Shown here: positions 50,142 to 59,167 of the stretch, piece by piece | How the letters are laid out: every line of letters begins with the position of its first letter | Position numbering within the stretch: position 1 is the stretch's first letter | Source of the DNA: an uncultured Atopobium sp. | GTDB lineage: Bacteria > Actinomycetota > Coriobacteriia > Coriobacteriales > Atopobiaceae | Direction: 5' to 3' | Assembly: GCA_938036925.1 (NCBI GenBank) | Contig: CALHVU010000034.1 | Coordinates: forward strand, 19,516 to 83,515 | DNA: 64,000 nt | The notes under the pieces: model-generated | The model's input: only the letters and a program-made list of their open reading frames with translations | Databases searched by the model: none | Told to the model about the DNA's origin: nothing | Made by a program: the position numbers and the translations under genes

Positions 50142-51545
50142 CTAGTTACCAGACTTTGAAGAGCTGGAGGAACTATTAGAGGAATTTGAGGAGTTAGATC
50201 CATTAGTTCCAGAGGTAGTTCCCGAATTAGAGCCGTTAGTACCAGAAGTTGTGCCGGAGTTCTGGTTATTCTGGCTTACGTACGAAGTGGTAACGCTTGC
50301 AACCTTCCAGCCAATACCATCACGGACAAGCTCAATGGTGTAGTCAACGTTGCCGCCATTAGAAAGACTGACAGAAGCATTAACTGTAGAGTGAGTCATG
50401 CTCTGGTCAACACCGTTGATGGTAACAGCGGAACTTGTTGGCAGGCTGTTGGAAATCTGCTGAAGCGTTGTACTAGAGACAGAACTAGAGACATAGCGAC
50501 CAATATCGGTGCCCTGTGCCTTAGCGTTGAAAATATCCTGAACAACAGACTGCTGGGTTGGCCATCCATAGCCACGATAGTAAGCATAACCAGCGCCACC
50601 AACAGCCAAGATAAGCAAAATAAGAATAGTGATGAAGACCTTAAGACCGGTATGGCGATGCTTACGCCTAATCTTCTTGTCCTTCTTATCCTGCTCAATA
50701 ATCTCCTGCTCAGTAATCTGGAAGAAGCCAGTGTCTTCTGCAGAAGGGATGAGCTCGCCGGACATACCTGTAGGATCAAGTGGATCATAGGCACCATAGC
50801 CAGCTGCCTGAAGGAAGGCATCAGTCTCAGATGGCTTGCCAGAAGCCATTGCAGTAATAGCCTTACGAGCTGCATCAAAAGCAGACTGCTGCTGATTAGA
50901 CAGAACAAAACTGCCATCAGCAGTAGCGTGGGTAAAAGCGTCAACTGCCTCAGACATGCGATTTGCTGCAACGTATGCAAGACCAAGATCTGCATAAATC
51001 TTATTGGAATTATCCAAAGGATTAGCAAAATCAAGAGCGGTACGATATGCCTCAACTGCATCAACAGGTCTGTTCAGACCCATGAAGCATGCACCTAGGC
51101 TGCAAAGTGCTGATGAAGGATTAGGGTTCTTCTCGTCAACTGCAGCGTTTCTGTAAGCAATGCCGGCGTTGCGAATATCACCGATCTTCTCGTATGCAGA
51201 ACCAAGAGCAAGCTGTGCCTTATAAGGAGTTGCGTAAGAGGCGTCCTGGACAGCGTTAGTAAGGGCAGCAATAGCCTCCTGTACCCTACCAGCAGCCAGA
51301 AGTGCGCGACCCTGATTAGTAGAGAGAGCGCCAACCTTGCCGTAGGAAGCGTCAGCAAGAGCGGACTTGTAAGCAGAAGCTGCGGAATCAAACTGTCCAA
51401 GCTTCATATAAGCGTTTCCAAGAAGGTGGTCAATCTGACCGTTTACCTCGCCTGGCTCTTTAGCCACATCAAACTGACTGATAGCTACAAACCAGTCGCC
51501 CTGATCATATGCAGATTTACCTAACTCAAATGCCTGTTGATTCAC
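50142..51545 (-). CDS. Membrane-anchored TPR-repeat protein with Ser/Asn/Gly-rich tail
   Basis: About 467 residues. The N-terminal 230 residues hold six or so tetratricopeptide repeats (GDWFVAISQFDVA, GNAYMKLGQFDSAASAYKSAL, GRVQEAIAALTNAV, NRPVDAVEAYRTAL, NRMSEAVDAFTHAT). A basic stretch KKDKKIRRKHRH precedes one membrane segment (VFITILILLILAVGGAGYAYY). Outside is a small domain of about 80 residues and a tail with a direct repeat of SGTTSGTNGSN. GTG at 51545 is chosen because GGAGG lies five bases upstream; the longer frame would overlap the cyclophilin gene. TPRs inside, tail outside is predicted. Role unknown, perhaps envelope assembly, by proximity to mreB. Confidence 0.75.
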   Translation of the reverse strand: MNQQAFELGKSAYDQGDWFVAISQFDVAKEPGEVNGQIDHLLGNAYMKLGQFDSAASAYKSALADASYGKVGALSTNQGRALLAAGRVQEAIAALTNAVQDASYATPYKAQLALGSAYEKIGDIRNAGIAYRNAAVDEKNPNPSSALCSLGACFMGLNRPVDAVEAYRTALDFANPLDNSNKIYADLGLAYVAANRMSEAVDAFTHATADGSFVLSNQQQSAFDAARKAITAMASGKPSETDAFLQAAGYGAYDPLDPTGMSGELIPSAEDTGFFQITEQEIIEQDKKDKKIRRKHRHTGLKVFITILILLILAVGGAGYAYYRGYGWPTQQSVVQDIFNAKAQGTDIGRYVSSSVSSTTLQQISNSLPTSSAVTINGVDQSMTHSTVNASVSLSNGGNVDYTIELVRDGIGWKVASVTTSYVSQNNQNSGTTSGTNGSNSGTTSGTNGSNSSNSSNSSSSSSKSGN

Positions 51546-51576
51546 AATATCCTCCAAGAGTCTGTGCGACTTGGCT

Positions 51577-52116
51577 TTAAGCGTTTTCAATTCTAATGGA
51601 ATTGACGATATCGCCAACCTTTAACTGGGAAATGACATCCATTCCCTCGATAGTTGTGCCAAATACGGTATATCCAGAATCCAAGCCATGCTGTGGACCA
51701 AGACAGAAATAGAACTGAGAACCTGCGGAGTTTGGATCTTGAGAACGAGCCATAGCAAGGGCACCGTCAACGTGGGAGTTGTTAGGATTTGTGGTGAACT
51801 CCTCTTTGATGCGATAACCAGGACCACCGGTACCAGGAATTCCATCAGGACCAGGGTTACCAAACACAACATCCTCAACACTCATCTCACGGGTGTTTGG
51901 GTCTCCGCCCTGAAGAACAAAGCCAGGGACAAGACGGTGGAACTTGGTATCGTCATAGAAGCCAGACTCTGCAAGCTCGCAGAAGTTTGCCACATGAATA
52001 GGTGCGCCCTTACCATCAAGCTGAACCTTAATGATTCCCTTGTTGGTATCAAAGACGGCAACCTCAGTACCAGTAACCTGGCGCTCTGGTGTATACAATG
52101 GATCAAGTCCAAACAT
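51577..52116 (-). CDS. Peptidyl-prolyl cis-trans isomerase, cyclophilin type
   Basis: 179 residues, cytoplasmic (no signal peptide). KFHRLVPGFVLQGGDPNTRE, ALAMARSQDPNSAGSQFYFC and LDSGYTVFGTTIEGMDVI contain the catalytic Arg and the cyclophilin core. AAGGAGG-like site (TTGGAGGAATT) before the ATG. Confidence 0.93.
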   Translation of the reverse strand: MFGLDPLYTPERQVTGTEVAVFDTNKGIIKVQLDGKGAPIHVANFCELAESGFYDDTKFHRLVPGFVLQGGDPNTREMSVEDVVFGNPGPDGIPGTGGPGYRIKEEFTTNPNNSHVDGALAMARSQDPNSAGSQFYFCLGPQHGLDSGYTVFGTTIEGMDVISQLKVGDIVNSIRIENA

Positions 52117-52253
52117 AATTCCTCCAAGCTTCTTTACATCTAAGAGAAGAAAAAACGCGAGAAACCCTTAGTAATAAAGAACTTCTTTTCTAACCTAATT
52201 ATTTTACCAGTATGATGAGATTTTTGAAATTAAAGCAGCTGAACGGTAGAGAT

Positions 52254-53375
52254 TTACTGCTTTTGTGGCTTCCAATTCACGTAATTTTCATCAAAAAGTT
52301 TCTGGTATGAGCTGGAGCCGCTGGAGTCTCTGATGTTATCAACTGGCGCCAAGATATTGTCTTTGTCCTGAGAAGGATTGTTAGAAGCAACTGAGCGCTT
52401 CCATCCCTCACTCAAAGCATCGGAGCGATTACGAAGCCAGTTACCCAGTTTGGTGAGATTTTCAATAGTCTGACGATAGTTTCCGTTGGAGTCATCAAGA
52501 CTAGAAAGGTCAGAGATAACATTACTAATATCCAGCGAAATCTGCTCTGCTTCCTGTTGAGCATCAGCACGCTCCTGATCAGAGCCAGTAATAGCAAGCT
52601 GATCAAAGGTTTTCTCGTTATCATCAAGGCGCTTTGAGAGGTCTCCAAGCTTCTGATAATCACTATCAAGTGCGTCAAAAACAGCATCCGAACTTGTATT
52701 TTGCTGATTTGCACTGGTGTCTTGACCCGTGAGGTGCGTAACAGGAGTGGTGGTAGGAGTAGATGAGACTGGCGCCTCAACCTTTGCGCGATTGTCGGTT
52801 GCCTGAGGGTCCCACGGGTGCGTGATGACAAAGATTGCAGCTACTACCAGCGAGGTAACAAGAAGTGCTGAAAGCAGAATAACGCGCGTACGCGGGATTC
52901 CCTCTGCTTCAGGGAGGTTCTCTTTTGAGGGCTCGGAAGGGATTGCAGACTCAAAGCGAGGAGCTGGCCTGCGACTTACCGAGGCAAACGCGCTGGTAGT
53001 GTCTGGGTCAGCGTTGTCGGCTGGCATATCTTGCAAAACAGTGGGATCTGCTGCGACAGAAGAGGATGCATCATACTCTGCGTCTACGAGCGGATCGGTC
53101 TTCTCGCCAGATGCTGGAGCGGCGTCAATCTCTGGAAGCTTGATGTTGCGTGTGGGCCTGATAGCTCGAGCTGGACGAGCAGCAGGCACTGCCTGTGGTA
53201 AAGGAAGGCCACACTTTGGGCAGCTTTCTGCGCCGGCAGCCACCAGGGCGCCACAATGAGGGCACCAATGAGCTTGAGTAACAGGAATCCTTTGGGTCAA
53301 ACTTAGATCAATCTGACAATGAGGGCAGGTTAAAGCCCCTTCATCGACCTCAGATCCACAGTTTGGACAACGCAT
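52254..53375 (-). CDS. Double zinc-ribbon membrane protein of unknown function
   Basis: 373 residues. Two zinc ribbons at the N terminus (MRCPNCGSEVDEGALTCPHC and HWCPHCGALVAAGAESCPKC), a disordered Pro/Ala/Ser-rich linker of about 110 residues, one membrane segment (VILLSALLVTSLVVAAIFVI), and an extracytoplasmic helical region likely to form a coiled coil (YQKLGDLSKRLDDNEKTFDQ). The layout resembles zinc-ribbon regulators in Gram-positives but I cannot name a family. GGAGGG precedes the ATG. Confidence 0.72.
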   Translation of the reverse strand: MRCPNCGSEVDEGALTCPHCQIDLSLTQRIPVTQAHWCPHCGALVAAGAESCPKCGLPLPQAVPAARPARAIRPTRNIKLPEIDAAPASGEKTDPLVDAEYDASSSVAADPTVLQDMPADNADPDTTSAFASVSRRPAPRFESAIPSEPSKENLPEAEGIPRTRVILLSALLVTSLVVAAIFVITHPWDPQATDNRAKVEAPVSSTPTTTPVTHLTGQDTSANQQNTSSDAVFDALDSDYQKLGDLSKRLDDNEKTFDQLAITGSDQERADAQQEAEQISLDISNVISDLSSLDDSNGNYRQTIENLTKLGNWLRNRSDALSEGWKRSVASNNPSQDKDNILAPVDNIRDSSGSSSYQKLFDENYVNWKPQKQ

Positions 53376-53408
53376 ACACCCTCCACAACCCTTTGCTTGT
53401 GCTTCAGT

Positions 53409-55853
53409 TTAATCGTTTATATCAGCAGAAGAGCTATAAGTTGACTTTCCTCCCATTAATCTCACAACCAGGTCAAAGAATCGATCCTTTGTATAGTTGT
53501 GAATGTAACGCTCGGAAATTCTGTTGAAGATAATAACGGAAATCACCAGACAAATTGCCAAGTACGGCAAGATGCGTGGGGTGAGAGGTGCAATACGGAA
53601 GAAGTCCTGAGCAACCGTACATCCGCCAACAACAATGGCAATGCAAACAACAAGAAGCGCAATGCGGAGTTTGGTGAGCGGCAAAGAAATCCTTCTGAGC
53701 AGCGCAAAACCAACTGTTGCGGTAGTGATAAGCGCCATCGTAGACACCTGAGACAGATTGAGCTTAAACAGATGACCTGCGGTCATAAGAAGCGCAAGCG
53801 TGATGGTAACCGCAATAGAAGCAGGTAGTGACTTGCGCAAAATGTTGACCAGGAAGTTGCCTTTTACGCGGTCGTGATTTGGCTCAAGCGCCAACACAAA
53901 CGATGGCAGGCCAACGGTTGCAAAAGACAAAAGTGACATCTGAACGGGAATAAAAGGATACGGTGGCGCAATGATGCAATAGAGTGCAAGCGCTGCCGTG
54001 TAAACCGTCTTAACAAGAATGAGCGCAGCAGAGCGCTGAAGGTTATTGATAGAGCGTCTGCCTTCCGCAACAACTTCTGGCATGTGCGCAAAGTCATTAT
54101 CTGCCAGGACAATCTCCGCAACGTTTCTAGCTGCTGCAGAACCTGAAGCAACAGAGATAGAGCAGTCCGACTGCCTCAGAGCCAAGATGTCGTTTACGCC
54201 GTCGCCGGTCATGGCAACGGTGTGACCAAGATTCTGGAGTGCAATAACAAGCTCGCGCTTCTGCTCTGGCGTAACGCGACCAAATACGTGGTACTTCTTA
54301 ACAGCAGCAGCGATATCTGCTTCTGTGTGCAGCGTAGTTGCGTCTACCCAACCGTCGGCATAAGGGACTCCCGCGCGTTCAGCAATAGCAGAGACGGTAC
54401 GAGGGTCATCTCCCGAAATAACACGCAGGTCAACGCCTTGCTCAAGGAAGTACGCAATGGTTTGTGGAGCGGTCTCTCTAATCTGGTCTCTGAGTACCAC
54501 ATAACCCAGGAGCTGAGGTGTTCCCTGCAATGCGTCGTTTTGGTCAAAGCCGTCAACACGGCAGGCAACTAGCACGCGTTCAATGGATGCAAAGGCATCG
54601 GAGCCTGCAATTACATCTGCCGCCTCAGGACCAAGCACAAACTGAGCTGCACCGATAACAAATGCCTCTCCGTCCTCAGTCACACAGCCAGAGTACTTTC
54701 GCTTGGAAGAAAACGCCACAACGCGAGAAGGACGCTTGCTTTGAATCCCCTGCTTGGATGCGTAAGCAAGGATTGCCGTAGCCGTATCGTTAGCGTCATC
54801 TTTGTTTGCGCCGACAACGTTTACAGCTGCTTGCAAAGCACCCGCAGCCTCAGTAATTGGCGTAAACGAAGCATCCAAAACACGAGCAACTTCCATGTTT
54901 CCCGTGGTGATAGTGCCCGTCTTGTCCAAACAAAGGGTATCTACGCGTGCCAGCGTTTCAATGCAGTATTGCTGCTGAACCAAAACATTTTTCTGGCCAA
55001 GTCTAATGGTTGCAATAGCAAGAACCGAGCTGGTGAGAAGAACGAGTCCTTGAGGAATCATGCCAATAACGGCAGCAATCATCGAAAGAAGCGCTTCATT
55101 TAAATCGGCGTTACCTATGAAATAGGTGCGAACAAAAAGACCTATACCCAGCGGAATCAATGCAATGGAACCTGCGCGAATAATCGACTTAATGGTGGTA
55201 AGAATCTCTGAATTGATCTCTTTTACAAACTTAGCTTCTGCGTTAATACGCGCAGCATAACCTTCCTGGCCTACACGGCATACCCTACCAACAAGACTGC
55301 CCCTCTCGACAAAACTACCAGAAAGAAGCTCGTCTCCCGTGGTCTTTTGCACGGGCTCTGCCTCACCAGTTAGAAGGCTTTCGTCAACGCTTACGTGCTC
55401 TGACACAAGAATACTGTCAGCAGGAATTTGATCGCCCGTCTTCAAGCGCACAAGATCATCGATGACAAGCTCGTCTGGTTTGATAAAGGTATCTTTTCCG
55501 TCACGAATTACACAAACACTCTGAGCTGTCATAAGAGACAGGCGGTCAACCATGCGTTTTGCACGAATCTCTTGCACAATACCAATGACCAAGTTTGCAA
55601 GAACTACGCTCATGAACAGTGCATTTCTGAACTGTCCCGTTACAACAACAAGCAGCGCCATCAAAACATTAACTATGTTAAAGAGCGTAAAGCTGTGCTC
55701 TGCAATAATCTGAGCAATAGATTTGGTTTTGACGTCTGTATTAGTATTGACTTTACCCGCAGATACTCTCTCTGCAACTTCTTTTGACGTCAGACCTTCA
55801 TACGTTTCTTCAAAACGTTTGCTGCTCTTACCTGCAGTATCTTGCAATGACAT
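53409..55853 (-). CDS. P-type cation-transporting ATPase, CtpE-like
   Basis: 814 residues. Phosphorylation motif CLDKTGTITTGNMEVAR, actuator LLTGEAEPVQK (TGEA for TGES), hinge MTGDGVNDILALRQSDCSIS, and about ten membrane segments. There is no N-terminal heavy-metal domain. The M4 segment reads AAVIGMIPQGLVLLTS, as in CtpE-type pumps, which move calcium in mycobacteria; the ion here is not proven. GGAG nine bases before the ATG. Confidence 0.88.
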   Translation of the reverse strand: MSLQDTAGKSSKRFEETYEGLTSKEVAERVSAGKVNTNTDVKTKSIAQIIAEHSFTLFNIVNVLMALLVVVTGQFRNALFMSVVLANLVIGIVQEIRAKRMVDRLSLMTAQSVCVIRDGKDTFIKPDELVIDDLVRLKTGDQIPADSILVSEHVSVDESLLTGEAEPVQKTTGDELLSGSFVERGSLVGRVCRVGQEGYAARINAEAKFVKEINSEILTTIKSIIRAGSIALIPLGIGLFVRTYFIGNADLNEALLSMIAAVIGMIPQGLVLLTSSVLAIATIRLGQKNVLVQQQYCIETLARVDTLCLDKTGTITTGNMEVARVLDASFTPITEAAGALQAAVNVVGANKDDANDTATAILAYASKQGIQSKRPSRVVAFSSKRKYSGCVTEDGEAFVIGAAQFVLGPEAADVIAGSDAFASIERVLVACRVDGFDQNDALQGTPQLLGYVVLRDQIRETAPQTIAYFLEQGVDLRVISGDDPRTVSAIAERAGVPYADGWVDATTLHTEADIAAAVKKYHVFGRVTPEQKRELVIALQNLGHTVAMTGDGVNDILALRQSDCSISVASGSAAARNVAEIVLADNDFAHMPEVVAEGRRSINNLQRSAALILVKTVYTAALALYCIIAPPYPFIPVQMSLLSFATVGLPSFVLALEPNHDRVKGNFLVNILRKSLPASIAVTITLALLMTAGHLFKLNLSQVSTMALITTATVGFALLRRISLPLTKLRIALLVVCIAIVVGGCTVAQDFFRIAPLTPRILPYLAICLVISVIIFNRISERYIHNYTKDRFFDLVVRLMGGKSTYSSSADIND

Positions 55854-55893
55854 ATAAACAATCTCCAGTCAGTGATGGCCGGTTTTTTGCACG

Positions 55894-55970
55894 TGGTGAC
55901 CCCGGTGGGTTTCGAACCCACGACCTTTTGCTCCGGAGGCAAACGCTCTAATCCACTGAGCTACGGAGTC
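55894..55970 (-). tRNA. tRNA-Arg (anticodon CCG)
   Basis: A 77-base cloverleaf with encoded CCA. The anticodon arm is TTTGC-CTCCGGA-GCAAA, giving CCG, which reads CGG. GGTTCGAAACCC is the T arm. Confidence 0.93.
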
Positions 55971-56081
55971 ATGGTGCATAAGTATACCCCAGCCTACTTA
56001 CTGCCTTTTGTAACGGTTTGCGTAATTTTCTTCTGGTATTTTCCCATGCTAAAATGAATACAACCAGCAAATGAGGAGCTC

Positions 56082-57161
56082 ATGAATACTATTTCTGTTG
56101 ACCTAACATCCGACTCATATCAAATTCATGTAGGACATCACCTGCTTGCGCAGGCCGGCAACCTTATTCATTCCTGCACCTCGGGTTCAAAGATTCTTGT
56201 AGTCACTCATCCAGATTTAAACAAGCTCTTTGGCGCAGAACTTCTCGCCTCGTTAGAGTCAGCTGGCTTTTCTGTCACAACTGCCGAAGTTCCCACAGGT
56301 GAGCATGCAAAATCTTTTGAGTCATATCAAAAGCTGGTAAGCGTCCTTGCAGAAAACCGTTTTACGCGAGAAGACATTGTCGTGGCTCTTGGCGGAGGCG
56401 TCATTGGCGATCTTGCGGGATTTGCTGCAGCTACCTACATGCGCGGCTGCGCGCTCATCCACGTTCCCACCTCGCTTTTGGCAATGATTGACTCCTCGAT
56501 TGGTGGAAAAACTGCCATTGACCTGCCGTTTGGAAAAAATCTGGTTGGAGCCTTCTATAACCCCAGGGCGGTTATTGTTGACCTTGAGCTGCTGAATTCT
56601 ATTCCGACTCCCCTCTTGGAGGATAGCTGTGGAGAACTTATTAAATACGGCGTTCTTTCTGGACATGAGCTCTTCAATAAAATCTCTTTGGCGAGAAACC
56701 CTGTGCAGGTCATCGACGTGCCGCATAGGCAAGAACTCATTCAAGCGTGTATCGAAATAAAAAAATCAATCGTTGAAGCAGACTTCAAAGAAGCAGGGTC
56801 TAGAAAATTGCTCAATCTGGGCCATACACTTGGCCATGCTATTGAGACGCTCAGCAACTTTGAACTTGGACACGGCTCCTGTGTGGCTGCTGGAACTTCC
56901 ATGTTGGCAAAAGCCTGTTCCAAGCTTGGTCTTTGTTCTGTTGAAGACGCTAAGAACATCGCCGCGCTCACTCAAGCTTACAACCTTCCTACCAGCACTT
57001 CATTTACTGTGGAAGAACTTTACAGCGCAGCACTTCATGACAAGAAAAGCCACGCAGATTCAATTGATATGGCGCTTATCTATGGCATTGGTGATGTTCG
57101 CATTGAGCGCAAGTCATTTGCAGAACTTAAACAGCTGATTGAGCTAGCAAAAGAAGTCTAA
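56082..57161 (+). CDS. aroB: 3-dehydroquinate synthase
   Basis: Second step of the shikimate pathway (DAHP to dehydroquinate), NAD and metal dependent. 359 residues: VALGGGVIGDLAGFAAATYMRG, VPTSLLAMIDSSIGGKTAID, NLVGAFYNPRAVIVD, and metal ligands in LNLGHTLGHAIE. GAGGAG before the ATG; a -10-like TAAAAT at 56050-56055 precedes it. Its end overlaps the opposite-strand eda gene by four bases. Confidence 0.96.
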   Translation: MNTISVDLTSDSYQIHVGHHLLAQAGNLIHSCTSGSKILVVTHPDLNKLFGAELLASLESAGFSVTTAEVPTGEHAKSFESYQKLVSVLAENRFTREDIVVALGGGVIGDLAGFAAATYMRGCALIHVPTSLLAMIDSSIGGKTAIDLPFGKNLVGAFYNPRAVIVDLELLNSIPTPLLEDSCGELIKYGVLSGHELFNKISLARNPVQVIDVPHRQELIQACIEIKKSIVEADFKEAGSRKLLNLGHTLGHAIETLSNFELGHGSCVAAGTSMLAKACSKLGLCSVEDAKNIAALTQAYNLPTSTSFTVEELYSAALHDKKSHADSIDMALIYGIGDVRIERKSFAELKQLIELAKEV

Positions 57162-57784
57162 CGTCCAAGACGCTCTAACTCTTCCGCAAGCTTACGTACT
57201 GACTGTTTTAGAGCGGTTTTATCTTCAGCTAGGATATCGTTTTTGTTGAAGATACCATTTGCAGTTCCTACATAGGCGTATCCACCAGCAAATACGTCAG
57301 CAATATTGTCTGTTGTAACGCCACCAACCGCCATAAGCGTTAAGTTTCCTAAAGGCTCGCATACCTTTTTGGCGTATCCATAGCTAACCTCATTTGCGGG
57401 GAATACTTTGACAATATCTGCACCAAGAGCAAATGCATGTGCAATCTCTGTTGGCGAAAACGCTCCCGGAACACTTAAAATCTCATGCTCTTTGCAGTAG
57501 TCAAACATCTCTTCAGAGAACAGTGTTGGTGCTAGAACAAACGTTGCGCCAGCTTTATGAGCCGTCTGAAGATCTTCAAGAGTAAGTACGGTACCAGCAC
57601 CGATATTGATATCAGAACCATATTCACTGGACAGATTCTGAATTAACGAGGCAGCCTCTGGAGTGTTCATGGTTACTTCAACGTTATGTACAGGAGAATC
57701 AACAAGAACCTCAACGACAGCTTTAACCTGATTGTACGTATAGCCACGTAAAACCTGAGTTACGGCGCTAAAAGGCTTATTCAC
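57158..57784 (-). CDS. eda: KHG/KDPG aldolase
   Basis: Cleaves 2-keto-3-deoxy-6-phosphogluconate and/or 4-hydroxy-2-oxoglutarate to pyruvate plus an aldehyde. 208 residues, a TIM barrel: VEVTMNTPEAASLIQ, GAGTVLTLEDLQTAHKAGA, FVLAPTLF, and the Schiff-base lysine in ADIVKVFPANEV; GGVTTDNIADVFAGG near the end. GTG start with AAAGGAGG. It lies on the opposite strand in the middle of the aro cluster. It has no C-terminal VOC domain, while such a domain is encoded alone at 1536-1928. Confidence 0.93.
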   Translation of the reverse strand: MNKPFSAVTQVLRGYTYNQVKAVVEVLVDSPVHNVEVTMNTPEAASLIQNLSSEYGSDINIGAGTVLTLEDLQTAHKAGATFVLAPTLFSEEMFDYCKEHEILSVPGAFSPTEIAHAFALGADIVKVFPANEVSYGYAKKVCEPLGNLTLMAVGGVTTDNIADVFAGGYAYVGTANGIFNKNDILAEDKTALKQSVRKLAEELERLGR

Positions 57785-57811
57785 TTGCTTCCTCCTTTAA
57801 TCTTCAAACAA

Positions 57812-57840
57812 TTTTAACCATATCCTTCTCTGACACTCAA
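57812..57840 (-). promoter_or_regulatory. Candidate eda promoter
   Basis: Bottom strand TTGAGT, exactly 17 bases, TTAAAA, about 27 bases before the eda GTG. The 102-base gap is shared with the divergent aroA gene. Confidence 0.45.
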
Positions 57841-57886
57841 CTGCGGTATTCTTACATCAAGCAATTAGTTACGGAGCGTGTGAAAA

Positions 57887-59167
57887 ATGGATGTTTCAAT
57901 AACTCCTCATGATTTGTTTGGAACGGTAGAAGCCATCCCGTCAAAATCATGCGCTCATCGCGCGCTCATCTGCGCTTCATTTGCAAACGGCACTACCAAC
58001 ATTACCTGTCCTTACATATCAGAGGACATTCAAGTAACTGTTGATTGTCTTAAAGCTTTAGGCACCACTATCGCTAGAACTAAACAGGGATTTAGAGTTG
58101 TCCCTGCAAAAGAGCAAAATCGCCCTCAAAACGTGCAACTTAACTGCAAAGAATCTGGCACCACGCTCAGGTTTTTACTCCCCCTTCTGGGCGCGCTAAA
58201 CGTAAACGCCACAATTTCTGCAGAAGGAAGGCTCTTTTCTCGACCCCTAGAGCCGCTTGTCTCAGAGCTCTCTGCCCATGGTATGTCTTTTACCTGGCAA
58301 GACGAGAAGACCCTTGAGGTTTCGGGCAAACTTATTGGCGGTTTATTTGAGCTACCAGGAGATATCTCATCCCAATTTATTTCTGGACTTTTGCTGTCAT
58401 TACCTTTGTTAAATGAATCTTCAACGATACAAATTACAGGGTCCATCCAGTCAAAAGACTATCTGGCTATCACAGAGCACGTATTGAAAGACTTTGGCGT
58501 TACTACTGTATTTGATGCAAAGAATGCCACCTACATCATTGAGCCTCAACACTACGTTTGTCCAAGCGTTTATTCAATCGAAGGAGATTGGTCAAACGCT
58601 GCACCATGGCTTGCCGCAGGAGCAATTGGGCAAGGCGTAGAGGTCACAGGGCTCTCCATGCAAAGTGTCCAGGGCGACAGAGCTATCTTGGCTGCGTTAT
58701 CGCTTGTGGGTGCTCGAGTTTCTCGCCAGCAAAAAGGCGCAGCTTGTATGATGGATCACCTGCGGCCGTTTACCATTTCTGTCTCCGAGGTGTGTGATCT
58801 TGCCCCGGTACTTGCTGCATTAGCTGCGTTTATCCCTGGAACAAGTAGGCTTACCAATATTCAGCGCCTTCGTCTTAAAGAGTCCGACCGCGTCCAAAGT
58901 ATCTGCAGCGTACTTAGGACATTTGGTGTGACCGTTGAGCTCTCTGACGATCAAGCGGAGCTTATTATCACGGGAGGAAAACAGCCCATCAGCTGCATCG
59001 TAGACTCGTGCAATGATCATCGCATGGTGATGATGGCAACTACTTTGGCTTCGTATGCAACGGGTCCTGTCATAATCACCAACGCCGAGGCAATCAATAA
59101 GTCGTATCCACTTTTCTTTGAGCACTTTAAGCAACTTGGTGGCGTCTGTCACAGTATGGAGTCATAA
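57887..59167 (+). CDS. aroA: 3-phosphoshikimate 1-carboxyvinyltransferase (EPSP synthase)
   Basis: Joins PEP to shikimate 3-phosphate. 426 residues. The shikimate-phosphate site SKSCAHRALICASFANG at the N terminus, the KESGTTLRFLLPLLGA loop (GNSGTT/GNAGT position) and RLRLKESDRVQ plus CNDHRMVMM in the second domain are present. No strong ribosome binding site (ACGGAGCG) before the ATG. Followed directly by aroC. Confidence 0.95.
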   Translation: MDVSITPHDLFGTVEAIPSKSCAHRALICASFANGTTNITCPYISEDIQVTVDCLKALGTTIARTKQGFRVVPAKEQNRPQNVQLNCKESGTTLRFLLPLLGALNVNATISAEGRLFSRPLEPLVSELSAHGMSFTWQDEKTLEVSGKLIGGLFELPGDISSQFISGLLLSLPLLNESSTIQITGSIQSKDYLAITEHVLKDFGVTTVFDAKNATYIIEPQHYVCPSVYSIEGDWSNAAPWLAAGAIGQGVEVTGLSMQSVQGDRAILAALSLVGARVSRQQKGAACMMDHLRPFTISVSEVCDLAPVLAALAAFIPGTSRLTNIQRLRLKESDRVQSICSVLRTFGVTVELSDDQAELIITGGKQPISCIVDSCNDHRMVMMATTLASYATGPVIITNAEAINKSYPLFFEHFKQLGGVCHSMES

